Positions 1 to 6,790 of a DNA stretch of 35,464 bases are shown here, piece after piece. The translations under genes and the position numbers were made by a program. The notes beneath the pieces are model-generated. The model worked only from the letters and a program-made list of their open reading frames with translations. It had not been told where the DNA came from and did not search any database. Source of the stretch: Clostridiales bacterium (GTDB lineage Bacteria; Bacillota_A; Clostridia; Lachnospirales; Bianqueaceae); assembly GCA_019423265.1 (NCBI GenBank), contig JAHZBS010000006.1:1-35464 (forward strand), given 5' to 3'. How positions within the stretch are numbered: position 1 is the stretch's first letter; each line of letters begins with the position of its first letter.

Positions 1-1244
1 AAAGCCAGTACCAGGCGGAAACGGCCCGGCCTGTGGAGCGCGGGGCCCTGTTCTTCCAGATCCGCCAGGCGTTTCCTCCCGGCGAGGTGACGGCGGAGGA
101 GGCAAACAAAATCGGCTATGAAACGGCGATGCGCTGGACGAAAGGCAAGTATCAATTTTTTGTCTGTACCCACACCGACAAGGGCCACATCCACAATCAC
201 ATTTATTATAATTCCACGGCCTTTGACCGCTCCCGGAAATTTCATAACTTCCTCGGCTCGTCCTTTGCCCTGCGGCGACTCTCTGACCGGGTGTGCATTG
301 AGCATGAGCTTTCCTATATCCAAAATCCCAAGCTGCACAGCAAGGGCCGCTTTCTCCATTACGGTCAATGGATCGGGGAAAAGACGCCCTCCGCCCAGCA
401 GAGGGTGCGGGTGGCGGTGGTGGAGGCTTTGGGGAAAAAGCCCGCCGACCTCGCGGCGTTCCTGCGGCTCATGGAGGATTCCGGGTTTGCGGTCAAGCAT
501 GGGCGGGGCGGCGTGATCTCATTCCTGGCCCCCGGCCAGGATAAACCGACCCGGCTAAGAGCTTCTACCCTGGGCGCGGGGTTTGACCTGGAGGACATTC
601 TGGCGGTGATTGCCGGGGATCGTCCCATCCCGGAGCTTCCCCAGGATGCTCCGGCCCCGACCCGGCGCGTTGATCTGGTGATTGACATTCAAGAGCGCAT
701 GGCCCAGGGCAAGGGCCCGGCCTATGCGCGGTGGGCCAAGGTCTACAATCTAAAGCAGATGGCCGCCGCCCTCCAGTATCTGCGGGAGCACGAGCTCGCC
801 AACTATGCCGCGCTGGAGGCCAGTACCGATGCGGCGGTGGATCGCTTTCACAAGCTGGCCGGGGAACTGCGGGACACGGAGGCCGCCCTCTCCAAAACGG
901 CCCGGCTCATGGAGGCCACGGTGGACTATGCCAAAACCCGGCCCGTGTTCGATGGCTACAAGGCGGCCCGGTACAGTAAAAAATATCTGGCCCAGCACGA
1001 GGCGGAGCTTGCCGCATACCGGGCGGCAAAGGCCAGCATGAATGAGATTTTGGACGGGGCGAAGCTCCCTAAAATGGACGCGCTGAAAAAATCCCGCCGG
1101 GAACTGGCGGAAAAGAAAAAGGCCCTCTATGCCGAGTACCGGGAGGCCCAGCGGCAGATGCGCGAGGCCGTGGCAGTCAAGGCAAACATTGACTACCTGC
1201 TCGGCGTGACCGACGGGCGGGAAAATAAGGCCCAGGAGCGGTAG
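1..1244 (+). CDS. Relaxase / mobilization nuclease (5'-truncated by window edge)
   Basis: The reading frame is open from base 3, so the start and the catalytic tyrosine region lie outside the window. Near the visible N-terminus is a histidine-rich metal-binding motif, HTDKGHIHNH, the hallmark of MobA/VirD2-type relaxases (Relaxase family) that nick oriT and lead the transferred strand. The following segment (YYNSTAFDRSRKFHN) also fits the family. The C-terminal third is rich in Ala, Glu, Lys and Arg and looks like a helical or coiled-coil tail, as in other Firmicutes mobilization proteins. GC content is visibly higher than in the downstream cargo genes. Together with the serine recombinase at 4605 it marks an integrative mobilizable element or an end of an ICE. 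Family assignment is firm; the exact MOB class is not determined. Confidence 0.88.
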   Translation, partial: SQYQAETARPVERGALFFQIRQAFPPGEVTAEEANKIGYETAMRWTKGKYQFFVCTHTDKGHIHNHIYYNSTAFDRSRKFHNFLGSSFALRRLSDRVCIEHELSYIQNPKLHSKGRFLHYGQWIGEKTPSAQQRVRVAVVEALGKKPADLAAFLRLMEDSGFAVKHGRGGVISFLAPGQDKPTRLRASTLGAGFDLEDILAVIAGDRPIPELPQDAPAPTRRVDLVIDIQERMAQGKGPAYARWAKVYNLKQMAAALQYLREHELANYAALEASTDAAVDRFHKLAGELRDTEAALSKTARLMEATVDYAKTRPVFDGYKAARYSKKYLAQHEAELAAYRAAKASMNEILDGAKLPKMDALKKSRRELAEKKKALYAEYREAQRQMREAVAVKANIDYLLGVTDGRENKAQER

Positions 1245-1276
1245 CGACAGGCCGCAGACAACAGGCGCATAGCGCC

Positions 1277-1306
1277 GGGACTTTGGGACACTTTGTCCCG
1301 AAGTCC
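1277..1306. repeat. Dispersed palindromic repeat, copy 1
   Basis: An imperfect palindrome with arms GGACTT-GGGACA and TGTCCC-AAGTCC. Its core GACACTTTGTC recurs at 3355-3387 (inverted) and 4251-4279. It lies just after the relaxase stop. There is no T-run after it, so it is not a standard intrinsic terminator. Function unknown. Confidence 0.7.
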
Positions 1307-1312
1307 TGCGGG

Positions 1313-1410
1313 TTTGGGGAGCTCCCCAACAAGCATTTTTGCGGGCCTGCGGCCCAGCAAAAATTTCGAGTGTGGGCACACTCGAATTGCTTGCCAAAAC
1401 GTGCGCCCCG
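1313..1410. other. Hairpin cluster downstream of the relaxase; possible oriT region
   Basis: Three inverted repeats follow each other: a short palindrome GGGGAGCTCCCC near 1317-1328, a TTTTTGC...GCAAAAA stem near 1337-1362, and a perfect 10-bp inverted repeat TTCGAGTGTG / CACACTCGAA at 1365-1386. Shortly after the last comes AAACGTGCGCCCC (1397-1409), which loosely resembles the RSF1010-type nick region that also follows an inverted repeat. The location next to a relaxase makes an oriT possible, but the match is weak and the position is downstream of the gene rather than upstream. Confidence 0.25.
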
Positions 1411-1463
1411 GAAAGTGCCACGAAATGCGGGAAAATTGTGTGTCCATAGCTACAATATAATGA

Positions 1464-1492
1464 TTGCAACGCGGGAGAAAATATGGTAAAAT
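1464..1492 (+). promoter_or_regulatory. Putative promoter of the leader-DUF1266 unit
   Basis: -35 TTGCAA (1464-1469), 17-bp spacer, -10 TAAAAT (1487-1492). Transcription would begin about 30 bases before the leader ORF. Confidence 0.5.
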
Positions 1493-1531
1493 ATTTTTGC
1501 AAACACTCATAGAAAGGGATTGACAAACGCT

Positions 1532-1600
1532 ATGACTTCTGCCACACTAAAGCAAGCAAGCAAGCAAGCAAGCAAGCGGAGCGGTGCTATAACTATGTAG
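1532..1600 (+). CDS. Putative 22-aa leader peptide with AGCA-repeat core
   Basis: ATG at 1532 opens a 22-codon frame (MTSATLKQASKQASK..., ending GAITM) that stops at 1598-1600, between the promoter and the terminator at 1643. The tract AGCA x 6.75 encodes the repeating KQAS. The ribosome binding site is not clear: a GAAAGGG sits 13 nt upstream of ATG, and an in-frame TTG at 1520 is an alternative start. A second frame, reached by adding one AGCA unit, stays open to 1698 and passes through the terminator stem. The role as an attenuation leader is inferred from this layout; translation is not proven. Confidence 0.45.
   Translation: MTSATLKQASKQASKRSGAITM
1551..1577 (+). repeat. AGCA tetranucleotide tract (6.75 copies)
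   Basis: Twenty-seven bases of perfect AGCA repeat inside the leader ORF. The unit is not a multiple of three, so slipped-strand changes would shift the reading frame downstream. Confidence 0.9.
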
Positions 1601-1642
1601 CATCGGGCTTTTGTCATGCTCAAAACAATATCAGTACGCATG

Positions 1643-1692
1643 GGCGCTTCTATCCAGCAGTTTTCTGCGCGGATAGAGGTGCCTTTTTGTTT
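1643..1692 (+). terminator. Intrinsic terminator / attenuator ahead of the DUF1266 gene
   Basis: A 13-bp stem (1643-1655 with 1671-1683, two G-U pairs) encloses a smaller GCAG-TTTT-CTGC hairpin and is followed by TTTTTGTTT. It lies between a promoter and the first gene at 1741, so it can only act on transcripts headed into that gene. That is the arrangement of a transcriptional attenuator. Confidence 0.75.
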
Positions 1693-1740
1693 CCCTAAAT
1701 ATGAGTAGTCGAATACAGAAAGAAAAGAGAGGTACTTGCT

Positions 1741-2460
1741 ATGAACATATTCAATATGATCTCGAAGTTTTTTGATGACGAAAGTTATCGAAAAAATCCT
1801 GTCCCACAAAATCTGTCTGCGGAACAATTTGCCGCTATTAACATCGGCGCTATTAACGCTGAACAAACTGAGTATTTTTGCGATAGTCTTTCAACGGGAT
1901 CAAGTGTTGCAGACATTAAAGAAAACTTGTCTGAATATTACGACATCACAGATCGGGAAACCGCACTTGAAACTTTGGAATGGCTTTTTACCAGCGGACA
2001 CCGAGTATATTTTGATTTAATCAAGGGGGCCGTTTCTGGTCGGGAAACCCAGATTGACGGTAGTGAGTTAGATGACGATGACATAGCCCGTATTAAAGAA
2101 TACATTTCAAACTTGCAGGAGTCTTTAGACGATTTGATTGGCTATGACTTCATCAAATTAAAACAAGGAGCAGATTTGTATCAGCAGTCTATTGCCGCAT
2201 GGGACATGGGGCGTTTGGTTTTGGTTACTCGCTGTTGCTTTGATGCCGGGTATATATCTGATGAGGAGGCATGGCAGTATATTTTTAATGCGCGCCATCT
2301 CAGTCAAGAGTCTTATACCTCATGGGAAGATTTTGCAGGTGGATATGTCATCGGACGAGCTATGTGGTCGGGCAACACGATGTCATTAACTGGCATTATA
2401 GGCATTACACAGGGGCTTTTGGGGGATGAAGAAAGTCCGTGGAAACAATGCACATTTTAA
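1741..2460 (+). CDS. DUF1266 domain-containing protein (element cargo)
   Basis: A 239-aa protein whose C-terminal half carries the DUF1266 signature: WDMGRLVLVTRCCFDAGYIS, then DEEAWQYIFNAR, then a WEDFAGGYVIGRAMW segment. The family is of unknown function and often appears as accessory genes. The start ATG at 1741 has a purine-rich GAGAGG 9 nt upstream. The gene is visibly more A+T rich than the relaxase and sigma-like genes on either side, which suggests recent acquisition as cargo. It is followed 20 bases later by the 2481 gene, so the two are probably cotranscribed and closed by the terminator at 3120. No signal peptide is seen. The domain call is good; the function is unknown. Confidence 0.75.
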   Translation: MNIFNMISKFFDDESYRKNPVPQNLSAEQFAAINIGAINAEQTEYFCDSLSTGSSVADIKENLSEYYDITDRETALETLEWLFTSGHRVYFDLIKGAVSGRETQIDGSELDDDDIARIKEYISNLQESLDDLIGYDFIKLKQGADLYQQSIAAWDMGRLVLVTRCCFDAGYISDEEAWQYIFNARHLSQESYTSWEDFAGGYVIGRAMWSGNTMSLTGIIGITQGLLGDEESPWKQCTF

Positions 2461-2480
2461 GAAATAGGGAGAGATAGAAA

Positions 2481-3020
2481 ATGGATTATAAGATGTTAAT
2501 TATTCCGGGAATTGTCATTGTCTTTGGCGTTATTTTTATGATCGTTATGTCTGCACGCGGAAAAAAAGCCGGTGGCAAGGCTCAAGACCGTATGAAAGAT
2601 TTTGCTATACAAGAATACCCTTGCTTAAAGGGGACATCATTCTCTGTTATAAATCTGCTGGAGGATGCGGTTAATGCTCAGCACATTTGGGTGGTTGCTT
2701 ATGATAAGGGCGGTATGAGGCTTATTCCGGCCACATCAAACCCATTCACGCAGACGTTGACAAAGTATGAAGATACAACGCCGCTTTTTGATTGGAAAAA
2801 GCAGTTAGCCGCAAATCTTTTTGTTGGGAATAAAACAGAAGAAAACGAGTATATTCCATACTCAGCGGTTACAAGTGCAGTTGTAGATGAAAACCGTAAA
2901 AAAGTTGTTCTCCAGATTGGAAATGTCAAAAAGTCTTTCAAGTATCAAATGAAAGATTGCTTTGGAGCTCCGCAGGATGAAACACTTAATGAGTTCTTCC
3001 GATACCTCAAAAGCATCTAA
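2481..3020 (+). CDS. Small membrane-anchored protein of unknown function
   Basis: A 179-aa protein. Residues about 4-25 (MLIIPGIVIVFGVIFMIVM) form one hydrophobic helix followed by a lysine-rich stretch, which predicts an N-terminal membrane anchor with a cytoplasmic C-domain. The remainder is mixed alpha/beta; its last third (YIPYSAVTSAVVDENRKKVV and so on) is strand-rich and could be a PH-like fold, but this is only an impression. GGGAGA lies upstream of ATG 2481. It pairs with the DUF1266 gene before it and shares its low GC content. I do not recognise a named family. Confidence 0.7.
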   Translation: MDYKMLIIPGIVIVFGVIFMIVMSARGKKAGGKAQDRMKDFAIQEYPCLKGTSFSVINLLEDAVNAQHIWVVAYDKGGMRLIPATSNPFTQTLTKYEDTTPLFDWKKQLAANLFVGNKTEENEYIPYSAVTSAVVDENRKKVVLQIGNVKKSFKYQMKDCFGAPQDETLNEFFRYLKSI

Positions 3021-3119
3021 AAAAGTTTGATATAATTGTTTATGGGCCGCCAACGGAAACGGCATATAAAAAAACCGTTGGCTTGGCGGCTGCGTTGATG
3101 TGCGCCTATACTAAAGCCA

Positions 3120-3163
3120 GGCGGCGGTTTTGAAATTAACTATTTCAAGGCCGCCGCCTTTTT
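3120..3163 (+). terminator. Intrinsic terminator of the cargo unit
   Basis: GGCGGCGG (3120-3127) pairs perfectly with CCGCCGCC (3151-3158). A TTTTGAAAT / ATTTCAAGG inner stem continues the hairpin, and TTTTT follows. Confidence 0.85.
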
Positions 3164-3282
3164 ATAGCACACGGCGGCAATAAAAGGAGGTACGCCGTGT
3201 CTTTCCCCCTTGTCCATCCCCCTAACCTATCAAAAAAAGCCAGGGCTCCGGACAAGGATATTTTAACCGTAGTTGCGAAAAT

Positions 3283-3291
3283 TGTTATAAT
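3283..3291 (+). promoter_or_regulatory. Putative extended -10 promoter of the sigma-like gene
   Basis: TGTTATAAT forms an extended -10 (TATAAT at 3286-3291). The -35 18 bp upstream (TTTAAC) is weak. The sigma-like gene starts 180 bases downstream. Confidence 0.4.
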
Positions 3292-3354
3292 GTAGGAAAA
3301 TATCTCAATTTATGCGCTTGCATGGCTTTATGTCGTGCAAGCGCATTTTGCTGT

Positions 3355-3387
3355 CCGTACTTCGAGACAAAGTGTCCCAAGGTACGG
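3355..3387. repeat. Dispersed palindromic repeat, copy 2 (inverted)
   Basis: Arms CCGTACTTCGAGACA and TGTCCCAAGGTACGG around an AAG loop. In reverse complement it contains the same GACACTTTGTC core as copies 1 and 3. It sits in the leader of the sigma-like gene. Confidence 0.65.
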
Positions 3388-3470
3388 AGCGGCTCTCCTG
3401 GGTGCCGTTCCCCGCCAGCCCTCCATTTCGTTTCCCATCAACCCGACCAAAACGAAATGGAGGACAAGCT

Positions 3471-3893
3471 ATGACTACCATCAATCTGAAAGATTTTTAT
3501 TACTGGTACATACAGGATCAGTTTATCGAAGTGACCGAGGAAGTGGCCGAGGCCCTCAACGCCAGCAGACGCCAGGAGGCCGCCTATGTGGAGCGGGCCC
3601 GGTACAACAAGGCATATTATTCCCTGGACTGTGATGACGGGATCGAATATTCCGCCTGCCAGCATGAGCCCAGCCCCCAGGAGCTCCTGGATCGCAAGGA
3701 AATGTTTTTCCGGCTCTGGAACGCGCTCAACTCCCTGCCGGAGCTCCAGGGCCGCCGGGTGGATGCCCACCTCATTCTCGGTAAAAGCTATCGGGAGATC
3801 GCCCGCGAGGAGGGCGTGGATAAAAGCGCCGTTAGGTGCTCCGTCCTCTGCGGGATCAAACGCATGAAAAAATATTTGCGGGAAAATTTCTAA
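3471..3893 (+). CDS. Sigma-70 region-4-like regulator of the mobile element
   Basis: A 140-aa protein. The start ATG at 3471 was chosen because GGAGG lies 7 nt upstream; the longer upstream frame has no ribosome binding site. The C-terminal half (about residues 85-138) reads as a sigma region 4 helix-turn-helix: a helix with LPELQGRR, then KSYREIAREEGVDKSAVRCS, then a recognition helix with IKRMKKYL. Proteins of this size and architecture are common in ICEs and IMEs of Clostridia, where they are annotated as sigma-70 family or helix-turn-helix regulators of conjugation or excision genes. Only one DNA-binding domain is visible and no region 2, so it is not a full sigma factor. The function in this element is inferred. 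Confidence 0.72.
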   Translation: MTTINLKDFYYWYIQDQFIEVTEEVAEALNASRRQEAAYVERARYNKAYYSLDCDDGIEYSACQHEPSPQELLDRKEMFFRLWNALNSLPELQGRRVDAHLILGKSYREIAREEGVDKSAVRCSVLCGIKRMKKYLRENF

Positions 3894-3932
3894 AAAGCAT
3901 CTCCATTACCCCCTGTTTTTCTGGTGGTATAT

Positions 3933-3955
3933 GAGAGGTAGGTTGCCTACCTCTC
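3933..3955. repeat. Perfect 10-bp hairpin
   Basis: GAGAGGTAGG, loop TTG, CCTACCTCTC. It lies 40 bases after the sigma-like stop. No T-run follows on either strand, so termination is uncertain. Confidence 0.6.
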
Positions 3956-4250
3956 CACAGCAGGACGGCGGCGGCTCCGAGCATAGCGCGGGGAGCCAGG
4001 CGGCGGGTGCGCGGTGACTTCTCCACAAGAGAACGAGCGACCAACACCTGCGCCGCAGGTGGGCCGGGCCATCCCACGGCCACGATCCGCCACAGGACAG
4101 GCTGGCCGCCTGTCCCTCCGGGCCGCCGTCCCCTGCTGTGCGGGAGTGCCGCGCCGAGTATGGTTGTCTTTGGACAGGTCAAGGAAACAGGCTCGGCCTC
4201 CCCACATCTTATGAAAGCGGGGCCCGCATTATGAGCGGAGCTCCGGCTGG
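3956..4250. other. GC-rich intergenic stretch without a convincing gene
   Basis: About 300 bases of GC-rich sequence with small inverted repeats such as CACCTGCGCCGCAGGTG. Short open frames exist on both strands, but none has a ribosome binding site plus a recognisable protein. I see no RNA gene that I can name. Confidence 0.4.
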
Positions 4251-4279
4251 CTTCGAGACACTTTGTCCCGAAGTCCCGG
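4251..4279. repeat. Dispersed palindromic repeat, copy 3
   Basis: CTTCGAGACA and TGTCCCGAAG arms around the shared GACACTTTGTC core. The 18 bases from GACACTTTGTCCCGAAGT match copy 1 exactly. It lies 65 bases before the start of the 58-aa gene. Confidence 0.7.
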
Positions 4280-4343
4280 TCAAATCAAGGGCCAGCACTT
4301 TCGCAGTGCTGGCCTTTGTCATTTCTAAAATGGGAGGTATTCT

Positions 4344-4520
4344 ATGTACGCACAGACCAAATACAAGAGCGAAATGAAAACGGCTGTACTTGGTGATCGG
4401 ACGATTACTATTAAAAACCTTACTCCCATTCTGCCCCCGCAGGAACGGGAAAAGCGCAGGCGCGAGGTGGAACAACAGCTTTTTGACGTGTTCCGCAAAT
4501 ATGCCGGACAGCGGGGGTAG
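4344..4520 (+). CDS. Small conserved-looking element protein (58 aa)
   Basis: ATG at 4344 with GGGAGG 7 nt upstream opens a 58-codon frame: MYAQTKYKSEMKTAVLGD..., then ILPPQEREKRRREVEQQ, then LFDVFRKYAGQRG. The composition (a charged helix after a PPQERE turn) is typical of small accessory proteins found just before recombinase genes in Clostridia mobile elements. It is followed 84 bases later by the recombinase, which has its own promoter. No domain can be named. The clear ribosome binding site and sensible protein composition are the support. Confidence 0.6.
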   Translation: MYAQTKYKSEMKTAVLGDRTITIKNLTPILPPQEREKRRREVEQQLFDVFRKYAGQRG

Positions 4521-4532
4521 TCAAAGGCATCC

Positions 4533-4561
4533 TTGTTGAATGGGGGCGGCAGAGGTATAAT
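4533..4561 (+). promoter_or_regulatory. Putative promoter of the serine recombinase
   Basis: -35 TTGTTG (4533-4538), 17-bp spacer, -10 TATAAT (4556-4561), 43 bases before the recombinase ATG. Confidence 0.6.
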
Positions 4562-4604
4562 ATAATTGTAGGTTGGCTCCCGTATAAACGGAAGGGAGCT
4601 AATT

Positions 4605-6086
4605 ATGGATAATAGAATAGATGCAATTTACGGGCGGCAGTCGATTGACAAAAAGGATAGTATCAGCATTGAAAGTCAATTTGAATTTTGCCGGTATGAA
4701 CTAAAAGGCGGTGAAGCGAAAGAATACAAAGACAAGGGATATTCCGGGAAGAACATAGAACGCCCCGACTTCCAGCGGCTTCTGAAAGACATCCGGGCCG
4801 GACTGATCCGGCGGGTGATTGTTTACAAACTGGATCGGATTAGCCGCTCCATTGTGGACTTCGCAAAGCTCATGGAACTGTTCAAGCAGTACAACGTGGA
4901 ATTTGTCTCCTGCACCGAAAAATTTGATACGTCAACCCCGATGGGCCGGGCGATGCTCAATATCTGCATCGTGTTCGCCCAACTGGAACGGGAAAGCATC
5001 CAGATGCGTGTGCAGGACGCTTTTTACTCCCGGTGTGCCAAAGGTTACTATATGCGGGGCCGGGCTCCATACGGTTTTGATACCGAGCCCATCGTCATGG
5101 ACGGTATCAAAACAAAACGGCTGATTGAAAACGCCGAGATGGACTATGCCGAGCTTATGTATGAAATGTACGCCGAGCCGGAGAACTCCTACGGTGACAT
5201 TACCCGGTACTTTACCGAGAATGAAATCCTGGTGTATGGAAAAACGCTGAAACGCGGTTTTGTGGGCCAGCTTTTAAGAAACCCGGTTTACGTCCAGGCC
5301 GATATGGATATTTACGAATATTTCAAGGCCCAGGGCGCGAAAATCGAAAGCCCGCCGGAACTGTTCACAGGTGAATTTAGCTGTTACTTGTACCAGGGCC
5401 GCGAGGGGGAGGAAAACATTCTGGTGATTGCGCCCCACAAGGGCCGCATCCCCTCGTCCCTCTGGCTGGCCGTCCAGCGCAAGCTCTCCCAAAATACCAC
5501 ATTCCAAAATGGCCGCAAATGCCACAATACATGGCTGGCTGGGAAAATCAAGTGTGGGTGCTGTGGGTATGCGCTGGCCAGTCTGAACGCTCCAAACGGC
5601 GTCACTTATATGCGGTGCAAGCAACGACTGGAAAACAAAAGCTGTCAAGGGCCCGGCACTCTCACAAAGCACGATCTGGAAAAATCGGTCTATGAGGAAA
5701 TGGTAAAGAAGATGCGGGAATTTCAAACGCTGAAAGGCTGTAAGGCGGACGGGTACAATCCCAAACTGACCGCCGCCCGCGCTAAACTTGCCAAAATCGA
5801 GGGCGAGATTGAAAAGCTCATTGACACGCTGACCGGAGCAAACCCGCTCTTGTTGCAATACGCAAACAGCCGGATTGAGGAACTGGACGCGGAACGGCAA
5901 AAGCAGTTGAAGCTGGTGGCCGACCTTACCGCTAACTCTGTTTCTTCCTCACAGGTCGATAGCATAACCGGGTATTTAAGTCATTGGGAAGATGTGAGCT
6001 TCGATGACAGGCGGCGCGTCCTCGACACGCTGATTTCAAAAGTTGAGGCCACTCGCACCGAGCTTTCTATCGAATGGAAGATCTAA
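4605..6086 (+). CDS. Large serine recombinase (site-specific integrase)
   Basis: A 493-aa protein with the full layout of a large serine recombinase. The N-terminal resolvase domain (about 1-150) has the nucleophile Ser13 in YGRQS and the arginine-bearing segment KLDRISRS. A recombinase domain (about 165-260) begins with the typical GRAPYGFDTEP. A zinc-ribbon (about 315-348) shows KCGCCGYA and later MRCKQR...KSC cysteines, and a coiled-coil follows (about 380-440). It catalyses attP x attB integration and, with a directionality factor, excision. AGGGAG lies 6-7 nt upstream of ATG 4605. It is the last gene of the element: 40 bases after its stop begins a gene that lacks its 5' half, as expected for an integrase next to its attachment site. 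Confidence 0.93.
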   Translation: MDNRIDAIYGRQSIDKKDSISIESQFEFCRYELKGGEAKEYKDKGYSGKNIERPDFQRLLKDIRAGLIRRVIVYKLDRISRSIVDFAKLMELFKQYNVEFVSCTEKFDTSTPMGRAMLNICIVFAQLERESIQMRVQDAFYSRCAKGYYMRGRAPYGFDTEPIVMDGIKTKRLIENAEMDYAELMYEMYAEPENSYGDITRYFTENEILVYGKTLKRGFVGQLLRNPVYVQADMDIYEYFKAQGAKIESPPELFTGEFSCYLYQGREGEENILVIAPHKGRIPSSLWLAVQRKLSQNTTFQNGRKCHNTWLAGKIKCGCCGYALASLNAPNGVTYMRCKQRLENKSCQGPGTLTKHDLEKSVYEEMVKKMREFQTLKGCKADGYNPKLTAARAKLAKIEGEIEKLIDTLTGANPLLLQYANSRIEELDAERQKQLKLVADLTANSVSSSQVDSITGYLSHWEDVSFDDRRRVLDTLISKVEATRTELSIEWKI

Positions 6087-6125
6087 AACTTTTCACTTTG
6101 CATTGTACCCTTGTCAAGAACACTT
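6087..6125. other. Predicted element-chromosome junction (attachment site)
   Basis: Between the recombinase stop and the first codon that aligns in sense with a methyltransferase (MHIEEK at 6126). The frame of the broken gene is open back to the recombinase stop, but its residues there (FSLCIVPLSRT) no longer look like the expected methyltransferase segment. The core dinucleotide cannot be set without the other junction. Confidence 0.5.
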
Positions 6126-6674
6126 ATGCATATCGAGGAAAAACAGAAAGCCATAAACAAAGTGGCGGCTCTGCTGAAAGACGATGGCAAGTTCGCTTTG
6201 TCAATAGATAAAAACCAAGACGGGTTTATTGATACTGGAACAAGAAAAATCACGGTATTCCCAGATACACCTGCGGAAATGAAATCTTATATCGCAAATG
6301 CAGGCTTATTACTAATTGAAAACTATGAAACTGAATTTTCACACATTTTTATAGCGAAGAAAAATCATAGCTGTTATTGCGGTCATGACTGCACAAAATG
6401 TGTTACATATATTGCTACGCAGAATAATGATAACCGCTTGAGAAAACAGTCACAAAGATTCTACAAAGATACATTCGGATTAGACCTCTCTCTCGAAAAG
6501 TTCAACTGCCATGGTGGCAGATCGAATAATGTGTTTGAACTTTGTAAAGAGTGTCCTTTCGTAAAGTGCTGTCAGGAACATGGTATAGACTTTTGTAGCA
6601 AATGTCCCGTATACCCATGCAAAGATATTTCGGATTACCAAGCAAATTATGTTAATAAGTGCAATCAACTATAA
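6126..6674 (+). CDS. 3' remnant of a methyltransferase-DUF3795 protein
   Basis: The first ~75 residues (MHIEEKQKAINKVAALLKDD, then GKFALSIDKNQDGFID, a GTRKITVFPD segment and an AGLLLIENYETEF segment) look like the C-terminal part of a class I SAM-dependent methyltransferase. The glycine-rich SAM-binding half is missing. The rest is a cysteine-rich DUF3795 module (CGHDCTKC, later CKECPFVKCC, then CSKCPVYPC), probably zinc binding. There is no ribosome binding site before ATG 6126 or the upstream in-frame TTG 6111. I infer that the serine recombinase inserted its element into the intact gene and left this tail. The remnant may be untranslated. The family reading of the N-terminal part is from memory of the protein family and is less sure than the DUF3795 call. 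Confidence 0.65.
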   Translation: MHIEEKQKAINKVAALLKDDGKFALSIDKNQDGFIDTGTRKITVFPDTPAEMKSYIANAGLLLIENYETEFSHIFIAKKNHSCYCGHDCTKCVTYIATQNNDNRLRKQSQRFYKDTFGLDLSLEKFNCHGGRSNNVFELCKECPFVKCCQEHGIDFCSKCPVYPCKDISDYQANYVNKCNQL

Positions 6675-6790
6675 ATCATAGGCAGAAACACCTTTCATGG
6701 CTTTATAAAATCTTGCAGGGGGCTGTAATCCCGCAGAGCAGGGGCACTGCCTGCCCTGCTCCTGCAACTGCCTGAGCCTGCTTCGGACGC
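6675..6790. other. Intergenic stretch with one GC-rich hairpin
   Basis: A stem GAGCAGGG / CCCTGCTC (6736-6743 with 6754-6761) without a following T-run. Nothing else recognisable. Confidence 0.4.

Noticed and set aside
750..1526. 258-codon minus-strand open frame over the relaxase 3' end and hairpins
   Set aside because: It overlaps the relaxase coding sequence and the hairpin cluster; the composition and lack of domains indicate a chance frame.
1551..1577. AGCA repeats as a CRISPR or satellite array
   Set aside because: The unit is four bases without spacers; it is a simple tract inside a leader ORF.
3856..4214. Overlapping short open frames on both strands (up to 108 codons) in the GC-rich gap
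   Set aside because: GC-rich sequence has few stop codons; none of the frames has a ribosome binding site or plausible protein character.
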